From the NCBI GenBank assembly GCA_024404655.1, contig JAKSPR010000036.1, positions 1 to 13,676 on the forward strand: DNA of 13,676 bases, written 5' to 3'. The notes under the pieces were generated by a model, which was not told the origin of the DNA, ran no database searches, and saw only the letters and a program-made list of their open reading frames with translations. A program made the translations under genes and the position numbers. Shown one piece after another: positions 5,586 to 13,676 of this stretch. Within the stretch, counting starts at the first letter, position 1; each line of letters starts with the position of its first letter. The stretch comes from Clostridia bacterium (GTDB taxonomy: Bacteria; Bacillota; Clostridia; Oscillospirales; CAG-272).

Positions 5586-8500
5586 ATGAAAAACAAGAAA
5601 CTGACGGCAGAAAAACGGCACAGGCGTGGTTTCAGAAACGTCTTAGCCATGATTCTTGCCATGCTGACGCTGTTTTCCGCAGTACCGGTCAATGTGCTGG
5701 CGTGGACAGCAGCGGATAACAGGAGCAGAACTGATGCCCCCGTTTTTTCGGAAGCAGCGATTTCCGCCATGCAGGAGGTCTGCGGCGATCAGTATGATGC
5801 TGTGGATGTTCTCGGCGCACTGTATCAGATGGGAGCTGTTGATGAGACCGGTATGCCGATTCTTGCCGACAGCTATGTTGTGGATGGTCAGACGGTCAAT
5901 ACAGCCGAGCTGCGTGCGATGGCAGACAGTCATCTGACCGATGCCGAGGATACTGCTGTCACTGTTGACGGTACTGTCCTTACCTGGGGTGAGATCCGCA
6001 GCATATTTGCAGTCTCCGATATGGAAGAATACCTCCGGGCGGCAGAAGAGAACGGCATTGCCATGAACGATGATGACCACATTGTTACGGCGAACAGTCT
6101 GATGAAGTGGCTCGAAAACGGAGGAGCCGGTACAGAAGATGTCTGGCATCCTGTGACGCACGTCGGACATATAGGCGCGGAAACATTCTACGACGGAATT
6201 ACTCAGCCGTATTACTGGAAAGATGCCGGATCCTATATTTCCGAACAGGAACTCAATCGTACCAATCTGTACGGTGACCCTGCAGGGGAAGCCGCACCTG
6301 CGCGGCAGGAACTGAATGATGTATTTGCTCCCCGCTATACGACCGATCATCCTGAACGCCTCTGGCTGCCTTCTGCACAGAAGAATTTTGTCGGCAAGGA
6401 TTTTGCTGACTGCACTCTGGTGCTTGATCAGTACGGGGATGAGTACAACGGGGAATATGACTATCTTTCGCAGATCGACTTCTATCTGAATCTGCAGAAT
6501 GTCATCGCAAACAGCGGCTATGATGCGAAGAAGGTCCGGATCACCCTGCACGCAGAATCCGAAGAAGATCTTTCCCGCGTCAACGGAGGATTCCTGTCTC
6601 TTGACTGGTGCGATGTATACTCGGAACCCGATGAACCTGCCATTGATCAGATCACCCTGGATGACAGTGCCTATGCGGCAATGCTGTCGGATGACGGTCT
6701 GACGATCGGTGTTGTGGATATGGAAGAGTTCCGTGATGGTAATGGACTGCTCTTCTCTCTGCGCGCTTTTTCCGAGGAGCAGAATCAGAGAAAACATTAT
6801 TATGAAGAGGATACGCTTGGCTGTATCCGTGCAGCCGGCCTTTACATGACATTCGACGTTATCGGCGACAGGGTTGCACCTGCTGCATCCAAGTACAATA
6901 CCCGCCTCTGGCTGATTCCGGTAGACGGTAAAGCTGATACATATAAACTGAACCCATACTATATGGGAATGGATACTGAAGAGTATTCTTTCCATACGAA
7001 ATATAATTCGGAATACAGAATCCCCGGCATCGCTGAAAAGATTGCCGAGAACGGATATATTGACCTGATGGACAATATCACCTATCTCGGACACTATGTC
7101 CTCGCCGGCAATGCGGAAATGGAATATCAGTATGCAGTGAGCGTGTCTGACGCTGCACCTGCTCCGACACAAAGCCGTCTGTTCCTTGATCCTGTTTCCG
7201 CGTTCGGAACAGAGTATCGCGTAAACACCACTCTGACCTCCGAAGATATGGTACGCCGTTATGGTTTTACGTCCGATGTCATCTATGATATTCCGGATAC
7301 CCTCATTACCAGCACACTGACTTATGCTTTCCTTGATTATGACAGCTTCATTCAGAGTTTCACAGACAGCGCGGATGTCAGGGTCGGAAGCCTGACGGTT
7401 AACGCGAACAGTGCATCTATGCCTTATTCCGTCTCCGGTTACGGGTATCATCAGTCAATCCCGGCAATTATCTGGGATTCGGCTTCCTGTGATCTGACCC
7501 GGTTTGAAGGATATGAACCGGAATCTTCTTCCCGTACCGGAACTCTGAGTACCACCTACACGGGCAACGGCCGTGCGGTGCTGGTACAGGCACGTCTGCT
7601 TTCCTATCTCATGTCCTACAGTATTCAGAACCCCGGACAGGACGGCGCAACTTTCAACCACCTGACCGAGACTCCATGGGCGTTCTCTCAGTACGGCATC
7701 TATGATAAGGATAACGGTACGATCTATCCCCATTTTGATTTTACCTATAATGCGAACAATCCTGCGGCTGATGAAAACCTGCACATCATAGCTCCTGCAA
7801 TGACCTATTATAAAGGGGACATCATCCCGATCATCGTCCGCAATCCGAACGGTGTGTTCGGTACCCCCGAAGGTTCTGACGCAAACGAGCGCAGACAGTG
7901 GGCAATGGGTTTCCGCCTGACGGTCAACGGCCGTGAACTGGCACCTGCCGAGGTATCCTTCCGTCCTTATGACGCAGGGAAGTACGGCATCGATATGCTT
8001 GTCTTCCTTTATACTGTCGGAGATTTTGAAGCTGATATGCTGAACATCGGTACGGCGACGATCTCCTATAACGGTGGAACCCAGTTTGGACTGGTAAATG
8101 ACCTCCGCGGTGATCCCGACCACGGTATTGCTGAAGAGACTGTCAAGATGAAGACCTTTGACTGGAGTTCCATGCTGCTGATGAATGGGGCAACTGTTGG
8201 ATCCGACGGTGAGGATAATTATCTTGAAATTCCGATCCGCAGCTTCACAAAGGATGAAGATCCCGATGGAACACTGAAGGGTGAGCTGATCCAGCAGATA
8301 AACAACTGTGCGGATAGCCAGAATGATTTCAGATTGAAAAATGCTTTTGCTGTTCTCAGTATGGATGGTGACCCCAGACTCGGTGATGAACGTACTCCGA
8401 TGTACGCTGTCGTTTCCGGACTCGGTACCTCTGACGAGAGCTATAAGAGCGTACGTATTCCACTTCCTTCTGTGGAAGAAAACAACGGCGAACCTGTCGT

Positions 8501-11500
8501 CTTTGTACGGATCTATACCGGTACGCCCCTGACCGGCGGCACCTATGTCTCCTATGACAGCAGTGATCTGAACTGCGGTGCATGGAACTGTGACGGTTTC
8601 CAGCTCGAGGGCGGCAGATACCGCACTCTGGGGACGGAGATCGTGCGCCTGCCGAAGATCACCTATTATGAAAACCCGGCAGACTTCACACTGGTATACA
8701 ACGATACATGGAACACCTATGCAGAGGGTTTAAAATACCGCGAGTACAAGAAGGCCGGCAAGCCTGCCATTGTCCTTTCCTATCTTGCTCCGCTTGCGAA
8801 TGATGACGGCTATTCCTACTCCTATGCGGATGCTAAATATTTCCAGTGGAAATCCGATAATGAGAGTATTGCGACCGTAAAGAATCAGACAAACAACGGC
8901 GTCACCATGGCAGTTATCACGCCGACCGGTGTTGTCGGGGATGTCACCTTTACGCTGACCTGCGCAAACGGCGGCGGTGACCATACGATGGAAATCAAGT
9001 CCTTAACACTGCACGTTGTCGAGGACAGCCCCGAAGCTTATCTTTCGATTCCCGAAACACTGACGCCTCTTGTTGTCCGCAGAAATGCGGCGGCATCCGT
9101 GACATTTGCGTCCAATATCCAGCAGGCAAATGCCCTCTGCGGTCAGGATACCACCGACTTCACGCTGAGCGTGTATGAAGCCCGCCTCGAAGACGGCAGA
9201 CTGGTAAAGGCGTCCGATACCCCGGTTTATCAGAAGACGGAAACTGCATCCGAGGAAAACCCTGTCTATGCGATCCGGATTCCGGAAAACATTCTTGATA
9301 AGGTTTCTCCCAGCGGAAGCGAAAGCTATCTTGCGATTATCAGCGCAGTCAACAATAACGAAGAAAAGCAGCCGGCCGAGATGGCAGACAGCAGTTTCGC
9401 AGCGGAAGTTCCTGTCAAAGTCAGAAACTATCCGGTTGAGCTGAGCATTACCTCCCAAGACAATCCCTACATGCTCGGCGGCGATACCTATACCGCTACT
9501 TTTGCCATTGAGAATGCCAATTCTTCCTATGACTGGAGATACTATATTACCGATGAAAACGGTATTATGCTGGATGAATACAGCAGTGCCGGTACCGGTA
9601 TTTTCGATAAGACCACACTGACCTTTACGGCTCCCGAGGTCGATAAGGTCCTCAAACGCAGCTATACTCTGACGGTGGCAGCCAGCAACGATGTTGACAG
9701 CGAAGGCTGGACGATGGCTGTCAAGACCCTCTATGTCTACAACAGAAATGCTCTTGATATCCTTGTCGGTGCAAGTGAGAGCGTAACTGTTGCAGACGAT
9801 CACGTCACGATGGACAACCGTAACTGGCTTTCCGGTTATCTCTCAAGTGACGGCAAGACCATCAATCTCGGCTCTGGTGGTATCAGCTTCGGAGAACTGC
9901 AGACGGATGCGCATCTGGATTCCCTGATCAGCCTCAATTACGGTGACTACGCATGGGGTCTGATCTCTGATGCCATCGAATGGAAGGTCACCGATACGGA
10001 CGGTTCGGATCCTGTCGACCTTTATTACAAGAAGATGGGCGTCTTCTCTGATACGGAAGCATCCGGTCTTGATACTTATCTGCCGACGACGGATTTCAGC
10101 CTGATCGCAGTGCGGGACGGCGAAGCAACGGTCACGGCAAAGCACGCACTTTCCGGTATTACGTCCTCCATTACGGTGGATGTGGACGTCCTCGATCATG
10201 AACTCGTTCTGTTCCAGTTCTATCCCCCTGTGACAACGAATGTCACTTATACACTGACGAATGGTGAGACTGTCACGGTTAAGTCCGATGGAAACGGTCA
10301 GATGGCGCTTTACGAAGCTGAGAAGATCGATGACGATACCCGTTTCTATCTCTCCTCCAGCGAAAACGGCACGGAATATGTCGGCATGGGTACGATGCGT
10401 TCGCTCAAGAGCGGCGAGAGAAACGCACTCAACGGCAAGACTTATCCTGTCAACCTGATCAAGCTGCAGAGACCTGCAGAACTCCATCTGTATTTCAGTG
10501 ATGCAGAAGGCAAGCCGATCGCGAATGAGAATTTCACCATCCGCGGCGGTGTCTACTATGACGGAGAATATGCCGCTCATGCCGACCTGTTTGATGAATC
10601 CAACCGTGCGCTGGGTGATCTTGCAGGAGATGTCTCAAACGGTCTGAATGATATCATCTACACCTCCGATGAAAACGGTATGATCCGTATTTTCTTCAAT
10701 ATGAATCAGTTTACGTCCGAGAGTGAAGTTGATCCTGCAAAGGCACTGAACTACATTTTTGAGGTACGGCGCGACGGATTCTATCCGGAGATCGTTTTCG
10801 TCGATCCCTATAAGGAATCCAATGTTGTTGTCAATCTGAAGGCAGTTGAAGAAGAAAAAGCGAACAAGCCGTTTATGTGGGAATTCGGCATCAAGTCCTA
10901 CAGCGGTGCAGGTGTCTTTACTGGTTACCTTCCTTTTGATGATTCCACGGTCAATGTCGGTCCCAACAGCGAACATCCGAGAGTCAGTCTGGAAGTCGAG
11001 ACCGCCCTCTGGGGTCTTGATGATCTGATCGACCGCACTTCCGGTGTGACGAAAGTCATTGACAATCCCGGAAGCCAGTATTTCACCGATGAAGGTGCTG
11101 CTGCGATTCTTGGCAGCGGCGCAAGTGAGAGCAGCCAGGACTTTGAATTCTGGGCATATCCGTTCTCTTCCTTCGTGTTCTGTAATACCAAGCTGGATGC
11201 AAATCCCCTGACAGTCGGCTGGTTTGAAGAAGAAACGCCAGTCCCCATGGATCTGCAGCTGTTTGATGCAGAAGGCACGCCTTATGTCAGTTTCCCGTTT
11301 GATTATGCACTGTATAAGGATCTTGAGCAGACCGAGCCTGTTGCCAGTGAAAATCTGGAAGAGCAGGCTGAAAAGCAGAGAGAACAGATCAAGAAAGCAA
11401 CCGAAAACTTCGGTCTCGGCGATCTCGTTCCCGGCGGAGATATCCTTTCCACTGGACTTACGTTCTTAACCAGTGCCGCATCCGGCGGTGATTACGGTAT

Positions 11501-13676
11501 GTACTTCAAGGTGAGCCCGACGGCTGACCCGACGGTATATTATATCCTGATCTCCGTTTCCGATGAGGATCCGAATGATGACGATGACGATGATAAGAAT
11601 TACAAGATCGAACCGTCTTATGAGGATATTCAGAATCTCGGTGCAGAAGCCATTTCCTCCATCCGAGGCAGCCAGCATCACTATGTCGATTATGAAATGA
11701 AGAAAAAGGGTCTTGCTGCAACACTCAAAAAAGAGCAGGAAGACATGTGGGTAGCAGGCAAGAAAAAAGACGAAAATGAGGACAAAAAGGATGACGACGA
11801 TGATGATGACGACGGGCTCGGTATCAAGATCGGCGGCTCCCTGATTGCCCGCGCGACTTATGACCCCGAAAAGGACGACTGGAATCTCGCTGTCTGCGGC
11901 GGTTCCGTTCAGTTCAAGTGGCAGGCGATCGACTGGAATTACCACAAGAATCTGATCGTATGCTATGTTCCGTTTACCGTTTCCATCGGTGTCAAGGCGG
12001 AACTGGATATGGATATCGGCGGACGTGTTGTGAAGATGCCGTCTCTCAATAAAGAGGACACGCTGTTCCGCGTCAATGCCGGTATCAAGGGTGAGATTGA
12101 GGGCTTCGGCGGCCTTGGTCTTGACGTCAGCGTCATTGCTGTCAAGATCGGTCTCTATGGTAAATTCGAGGCAGCAGCAGAAGTCAACTGCCTGAAAACC
12201 GAAGAAGGCCCCTACAAGGGCGCACAGATCACTCTGAAGGGTGAACTCGGCGTCAAGTTCGTATTCAAAGCACTGGTTGTGGACTATGAATATGAGATCT
12301 GCTCCATCCTGAAATTCGGCGGCAAGGACGGCAAGAAGTATACTGCCGGAGATTTTGATAAGATCCAGGATATCTGGGAAGGCAATGATGTCACAGGAAA
12401 GCCTTATCTTGCCATGGCAGAGTGTGACGACAGACTTGTCTATACGATTGAAAGAACGGCAGCGGCTGCGCCGCTTATGGCTCCGGCATCTGTCCCGGGC
12501 ACCGGAATCTTCCGTACTTATGAGAAGGATGAAGAACTTGAAAATCTGATCTATTCCGAAGACGGACAGAAGATTTTCTATCTTGATGACGGCGTTGCAT
12601 TCATGGCGGATGCCATGGGTATCACAGAGCAGGCGATTGCAGATAACGAGGAGAGTGACTTCGGTCAGTTCTATCTCGATGCCGCCGGCAGAAACGAAAA
12701 CTATGCGGCTGCATGGGTCACCCAGACCTGCGAAAGCAGATTTGATGACTACTATGAACCCACTGCAGCAGACCTCGCGGCTGCGATGAATTCCACCGAG
12801 ATCACGGCTGCCGTCTATGAGAACGGCAGATGGGTGACCGAACGCCTGACTGCAAACGGTGCTCCGGACCTTGCTCCGACCGTTGCGGTTTCCGATGACG
12901 GACGGTATGTTCTCGTTGCATGGCGCAGCGTTTATAATTCCGATCCGGATGCGCCCCTGACCTTTGATGTGGATGACAACATCATGTACCGCATCTGGGA
13001 CAGAACCACCGGAACATGGTCTGAAACCCAGACCGCATATAACGGTATCGCAAACGGTTCCGTTTATGCACTGGATTCGGCTGTCTTTGATAACGGAAAT
13101 GCGCTCATCGCATTCACCGTACAGACCGCCTCTGCTCCCGAGGGAGAAGAACAGGACGGCCTTGAAACCTTCTATGCGTTCCTTGAAAACAAAGACGGTA
13201 TCAGAACCAATACAACGGTCCGTGTTACCGACAACACTTACATGGATGCAAACGCACAGCTTCTCAAACTTTCCGAAAACGGCACCGAATATGCAGTGCT
13301 CGGCTGGTATGCAAAGGGAGAGAAGAGCGATATCTGCCTGCGTGTCTTTGACGCGGACGGCAAAATTGACGAATCCTATCCTGCCTCTGCGGCAGAGGTG
13401 AGCGGTGTCCGCATCAGCGAGAAATTCCGCCTTGCCGGTTCCGCAAGAGATGACCTTATGATCGGCTGGATCAATGCAAAGATGGAAGACGGTGCAGCAG
13501 CTGCTTCCGGTGACCTGTGTGCTGTCAGAATTTATTCAGCGGACGACGGTTCTTTCCATGCAGCACCTGCTCAGACCCTTGCTGCATCCTGCGCATCCGT
13601 CACGGTCGACGATTTTGCGCTGTACTTTGACGGTACCACAGTGAGTGCGCTCCTTGCGGAGACGGACTACAGCAGC
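5586..13676 (+). CDS. Giant secreted multidomain surface protein (3'-partial, at least 2,697 residues)
   Basis: The frame is open from ATG 5586 to the window end without a stop, a product of roughly 290 kDa or more. Residues 1-39 are a signal peptide (basic start, hydrophobic 19-33, cleavage after Val-Leu-Ala39). Visible parts: a helical N-terminal region with a 28-residue spaced VDG repeat (99 and 127); unassigned beta-rich sequence to ~1060, with a C-x4-C pair at 997/1002; Ig-like modules at ~1060-1146, 1282-1386 and 1390-1540; a transthyretin-like segment ~1546-1625; a carboxypeptidase-regulatory-like segment ~1630-1740; a further beta region ~1762-1990; poly-Asp runs at 1998-2003 and 2069-2076 flanking a charged, Lys-rich segment; a Gly-rich beta domain ~2077-2260; an Ala/Pro linker ~2291-2308; and propeller-like repeats ~2322-2697. 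I recognise no catalytic domain. The layout resembles large adhesin-like proteins of gut Clostridia, from memory only. An anchor (LPXTG, SLH or other) would lie beyond the window. Confidence 0.85.
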   Translation, partial: MKNKKLTAEKRHRRGFRNVLAMILAMLTLFSAVPVNVLAWTAADNRSRTDAPVFSEAAISAMQEVCGDQYDAVDVLGALYQMGAVDETGMPILADSYVVDGQTVNTAELRAMADSHLTDAEDTAVTVDGTVLTWGEIRSIFAVSDMEEYLRAAEENGIAMNDDDHIVTANSLMKWLENGGAGTEDVWHPVTHVGHIGAETFYDGITQPYYWKDAGSYISEQELNRTNLYGDPAGEAAPARQELNDVFAPRYTTDHPERLWLPSAQKNFVGKDFADCTLVLDQYGDEYNGEYDYLSQIDFYLNLQNVIANSGYDAKKVRITLHAESEEDLSRVNGGFLSLDWCDVYSEPDEPAIDQITLDDSAYAAMLSDDGLTIGVVDMEEFRDGNGLLFSLRAFSEEQNQRKHYYEEDTLGCIRAAGLYMTFDVIGDRVAPAASKYNTRLWLIPVDGKADTYKLNPYYMGMDTEEYSFHTKYNSEYRIPGIAEKIAENGYIDLMDNITYLGHYVLAGNAEMEYQYAVSVSDAAPAPTQSRLFLDPVSAFGTEYRVNTTLTSEDMVRRYGFTSDVIYDIPDTLITSTLTYAFLDYDSFIQSFTDSADVRVGSLTVNANSASMPYSVSGYGYHQSIPAIIWDSASCDLTRFEGYEPESSSRTGTLSTTYTGNGRAVLVQARLLSYLMSYSIQNPGQDGATFNHLTETPWAFSQYGIYDKDNGTIYPHFDFTYNANNPAADENLHIIAPAMTYYKGDIIPIIVRNPNGVFGTPEGSDANERRQWAMGFRLTVNGRELAPAEVSFRPYDAGKYGIDMLVFLYTVGDFEADMLNIGTATISYNGGTQFGLVNDLRGDPDHGIAEETVKMKTFDWSSMLLMNGATVGSDGEDNYLEIPIRSFTKDEDPDGTLKGELIQQINNCADSQNDFRLKNAFAVLSMDGDPRLGDERTPMYAVVSGLGTSDESYKSVRIPLPSVEENNGEPVVFVRIYTGTPLTGGTYVSYDSSDLNCGAWNCDGFQLEGGRYRTLGTEIVRLPKITYYENPADFTLVYNDTWNTYAEGLKYREYKKAGKPAIVLSYLAPLANDDGYSYSYADAKYFQWKSDNESIATVKNQTNNGVTMAVITPTGVVGDVTFTLTCANGGGDHTMEIKSLTLHVVEDSPEAYLSIPETLTPLVVRRNAAASVTFASNIQQANALCGQDTTDFTLSVYEARLEDGRLVKASDTPVYQKTETASEENPVYAIRIPENILDKVSPSGSESYLAIISAVNNNEEKQPAEMADSSFAAEVPVKVRNYPVELSITSQDNPYMLGGDTYTATFAIENANSSYDWRYYITDENGIMLDEYSSAGTGIFDKTTLTFTAPEVDKVLKRSYTLTVAASNDVDSEGWTMAVKTLYVYNRNALDILVGASESVTVADDHVTMDNRNWLSGYLSSDGKTINLGSGGISFGELQTDAHLDSLISLNYGDYAWGLISDAIEWKVTDTDGSDPVDLYYKKMGVFSDTEASGLDTYLPTTDFSLIAVRDGEATVTAKHALSGITSSITVDVDVLDHELVLFQFYPPVTTNVTYTLTNGETVTVKSDGNGQMALYEAEKIDDDTRFYLSSSENGTEYVGMGTMRSLKSGERNALNGKTYPVNLIKLQRPAELHLYFSDAEGKPIANENFTIRGGVYYDGEYAAHADLFDESNRALGDLAGDVSNGLNDIIYTSDENGMIRIFFNMNQFTSESEVDPAKALNYIFEVRRDGFYPEIVFVDPYKESNVVVNLKAVEEEKANKPFMWEFGIKSYSGAGVFTGYLPFDDSTVNVGPNSEHPRVSLEVETALWGLDDLIDRTSGVTKVIDNPGSQYFTDEGAAAILGSGASESSQDFEFWAYPFSSFVFCNTKLDANPLTVGWFEEETPVPMDLQLFDAEGTPYVSFPFDYALYKDLEQTEPVASENLEEQAEKQREQIKKATENFGLGDLVPGGDILSTGLTFLTSAASGGDYGMYFKVSPTADPTVYYILISVSDEDPNDDDDDDKNYKIEPSYEDIQNLGAEAISSIRGSQHHYVDYEMKKKGLAATLKKEQEDMWVAGKKKDENEDKKDDDDDDDDGLGIKIGGSLIARATYDPEKDDWNLAVCGGSVQFKWQAIDWNYHKNLIVCYVPFTVSIGVKAELDMDIGGRVVKMPSLNKEDTLFRVNAGIKGEIEGFGGLGLDVSVIAVKIGLYGKFEAAAEVNCLKTEEGPYKGAQITLKGELGVKFVFKALVVDYEYEICSILKFGGKDGKKYTAGDFDKIQDIWEGNDVTGKPYLAMAECDDRLVYTIERTAAAAPLMAPASVPGTGIFRTYEKDEELENLIYSEDGQKIFYLDDGVAFMADAMGITEQAIADNEESDFGQFYLDAAGRNENYAAAWVTQTCESRFDDYYEPTAADLAAAMNSTEITAAVYENGRWVTERLTANGAPDLAPTVAVSDDGRYVLVAWRSVYNSDPDAPLTFDVDDNIMYRIWDRTTGTWSETQTAYNGIANGSVYALDSAVFDNGNALIAFTVQTASAPEGEEQDGLETFYAFLENKDGIRTNTTVRVTDNTYMDANAQLLKLSENGTEYAVLGWYAKGEKSDICLRVFDADGKIDESYPASAAEVSGVRISEKFRLAGSARDDLMIGWINAKMEDGAAAASGDLCAVRIYSADDGSFHAAPAQTLAASCASVTVDDFALYFDGTTVSALLAETDYSS
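5703..5991 (+). other. N-terminal helical region with short tandem VDG motifs
   Basis: Two copies of a pattern Val-Asp-Gly, several polar or small residues, then (Glu-)Leu/Ile-Arg followed by a hydrophobic residue, start at residues 99 and 127 of the giant protein, 28 residues apart. The rest of residues 40-165 is mostly predicted helix with acidic patches. I recall similar VDG-containing helical openings in other giant clostridial surface proteins, but cannot verify that here. Confidence 0.4.
8811..10206 (+). other. Ig-like module array in the giant protein
   Basis: Residues ~1076-1541 contain several beta-sandwich-like repeats. The clearest is bacterial Ig-like (BIG_2 style): Trp-Lys-Ser-Asp-Asn-Glu-Ser-Ile-Ala-Thr-Val at about 1088-1098, followed by a Thr-Pro-Thr-Gly turn and a closing strand. 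A second closing pattern, Asp-Gly-Glu-Ala-Thr-Val-Thr-Ala, lies near 1510. Such modules usually act as rigid spacers holding binding domains away from the wall. Boundaries are approximate, read by eye. Confidence 0.55.
11562..11813 (+). other. Paired poly-aspartate segments in the giant protein
   Basis: Acidic runs occur at residues 1993-2003 (six consecutive Asp at 1998-2003) and 2069-2076 (eight consecutive Asp). The ~65 residues between them are charged, Lys- and Glu-rich and probably helical. The codons alternate GAT and GAC, so this is protein-level selection rather than a simple DNA microsatellite. A calcium-dependent hinge or flexible linker is plausible. Confidence 0.6.
11814..12380 (+). 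other. Glycine-rich beta domain of the giant protein
   Basis: Residues ~2077-2265 show repeated strands of alternating hydrophobic and polar residues with Gly turns, including a Gly-Phe-Gly-Gly-Leu-Gly-Leu segment near 2173, then Val-Ile-Ala-Val-Lys-Ile-Gly-Leu. The pattern resembles beta-barrel or beta-solenoid strands. From memory, similar segments recur in giant proteins of gut Firmicutes without an assigned function. There is no catalytic signature. Confidence 0.45.
12549..13676 (+). other. Beta-propeller-like repeats of the giant protein
   Basis: Seven blade-like motifs with an acidic-Gly turn followed by a hydrophobic strand, often ending in Trp, occur around residues 2326, 2365, 2437, 2502, 2564, 2622 and 2682. 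The spacing is about 40 for the first pair and 57-73 afterwards. The best is Ser-Asp-Asp-Gly then Val-Leu-Val-Ala-Trp at 2436-2446. They recall sialidase-like propeller blades but do not match the strict Asp-box, and I see no sialidase Arg triad. A binding propeller is more likely than an enzyme. Confidence 0.5.

Noticed and set aside
5643..7451. A 602-codon minus-strand frame opposite the giant gene
   Set aside because: It is fully antisense to the signal-peptide-bearing frame, has no domain or ribosome site, and arises because that frame rarely uses TTA, CTA and TCA codons in this stretch.
7455..10580. Further minus-strand frames of 222, 266 and 245 codons opposite the giant gene
   Set aside because: Same codon-avoidance shadow effect; Ile/Cys/Arg-rich composition and no recognisable protein features.
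11577..11813. GAT/GAC repeats as a DNA microsatellite or CRISPR-like repeat
   Set aside because: Codons alternate irregularly, both runs stay in frame and there are no spacers; they simply encode poly-Asp.
12891..12926. Sialidase Asp-box
   Set aside because: Ser-Asp-Asp-Gly is present but the S-x-D-x-G-x-T-W spacing is not, and no catalytic Arg triad or Tyr/Glu pair was found.

Overview
The window looks like a carbohydrate-foraging segment from a Gram-positive anaerobe of the Clostridia, plausibly a gut Oscillospirales-type genome. The evidence is a lipobox-bearing sugar-type solute-binding protein with a purine-rich ribosome site, roughly 50% GC, compact T-tailed terminators, and a huge signal-peptide-bearing multidomain protein with no outer-membrane features. 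The lineage is inference; no rRNA, tRNA or marker gene is present.

Layout. (1) Bases 2-1231, plus strand: 3' part of a gene for a probable alpha/alpha-toroid polysaccharide-degrading enzyme whose start lies upstream of the window. (2) Bases 1252-3513, plus: a complete, cytoplasmic, divergent GH95 glycoside hydrolase (alpha-L-fucosidase / alpha-L-galactosidase family), 20 bases downstream and probably in the same operon. (3) A 14-bp hairpin at 3543-3581 ends this operon and also the convergent gene. (4) Bases 3604-5070, minus: a lipoprotein solute-binding protein of a sugar ABC transporter, with a clear sigma-A promoter at 5113-5141. (5) Bases 5071-5585: a 515-base divergent control region with a lone intrinsic terminator, two CAGAAA/TTTCTG inverted repeats, an 11-bp direct repeat, a TATAAT box, a possible catabolite-repression (cre-like) site, and a long structured leader with a possible 35-codon ORF. 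(6) Bases 5586-13676, plus: one uninterrupted reading frame of 2,697 codons that runs off the end of the window. It encodes a secreted giant protein with Ig-like modules, two poly-aspartate segments, a glycine-rich beta domain and C-terminal beta-propeller-like repeats.

How they may fit together (inference): the giant protein would act at the cell surface or outside, the lipoprotein would capture a released sugar for a permease not present here, and the GH95 enzyme and its partner would cleave the imported oligosaccharide in the cytoplasm. The two divergent genes share a control region, but co-regulation is not shown. The most unusual item is the giant protein. I see no CRISPR array, insertion sequence, phage or defence genes.
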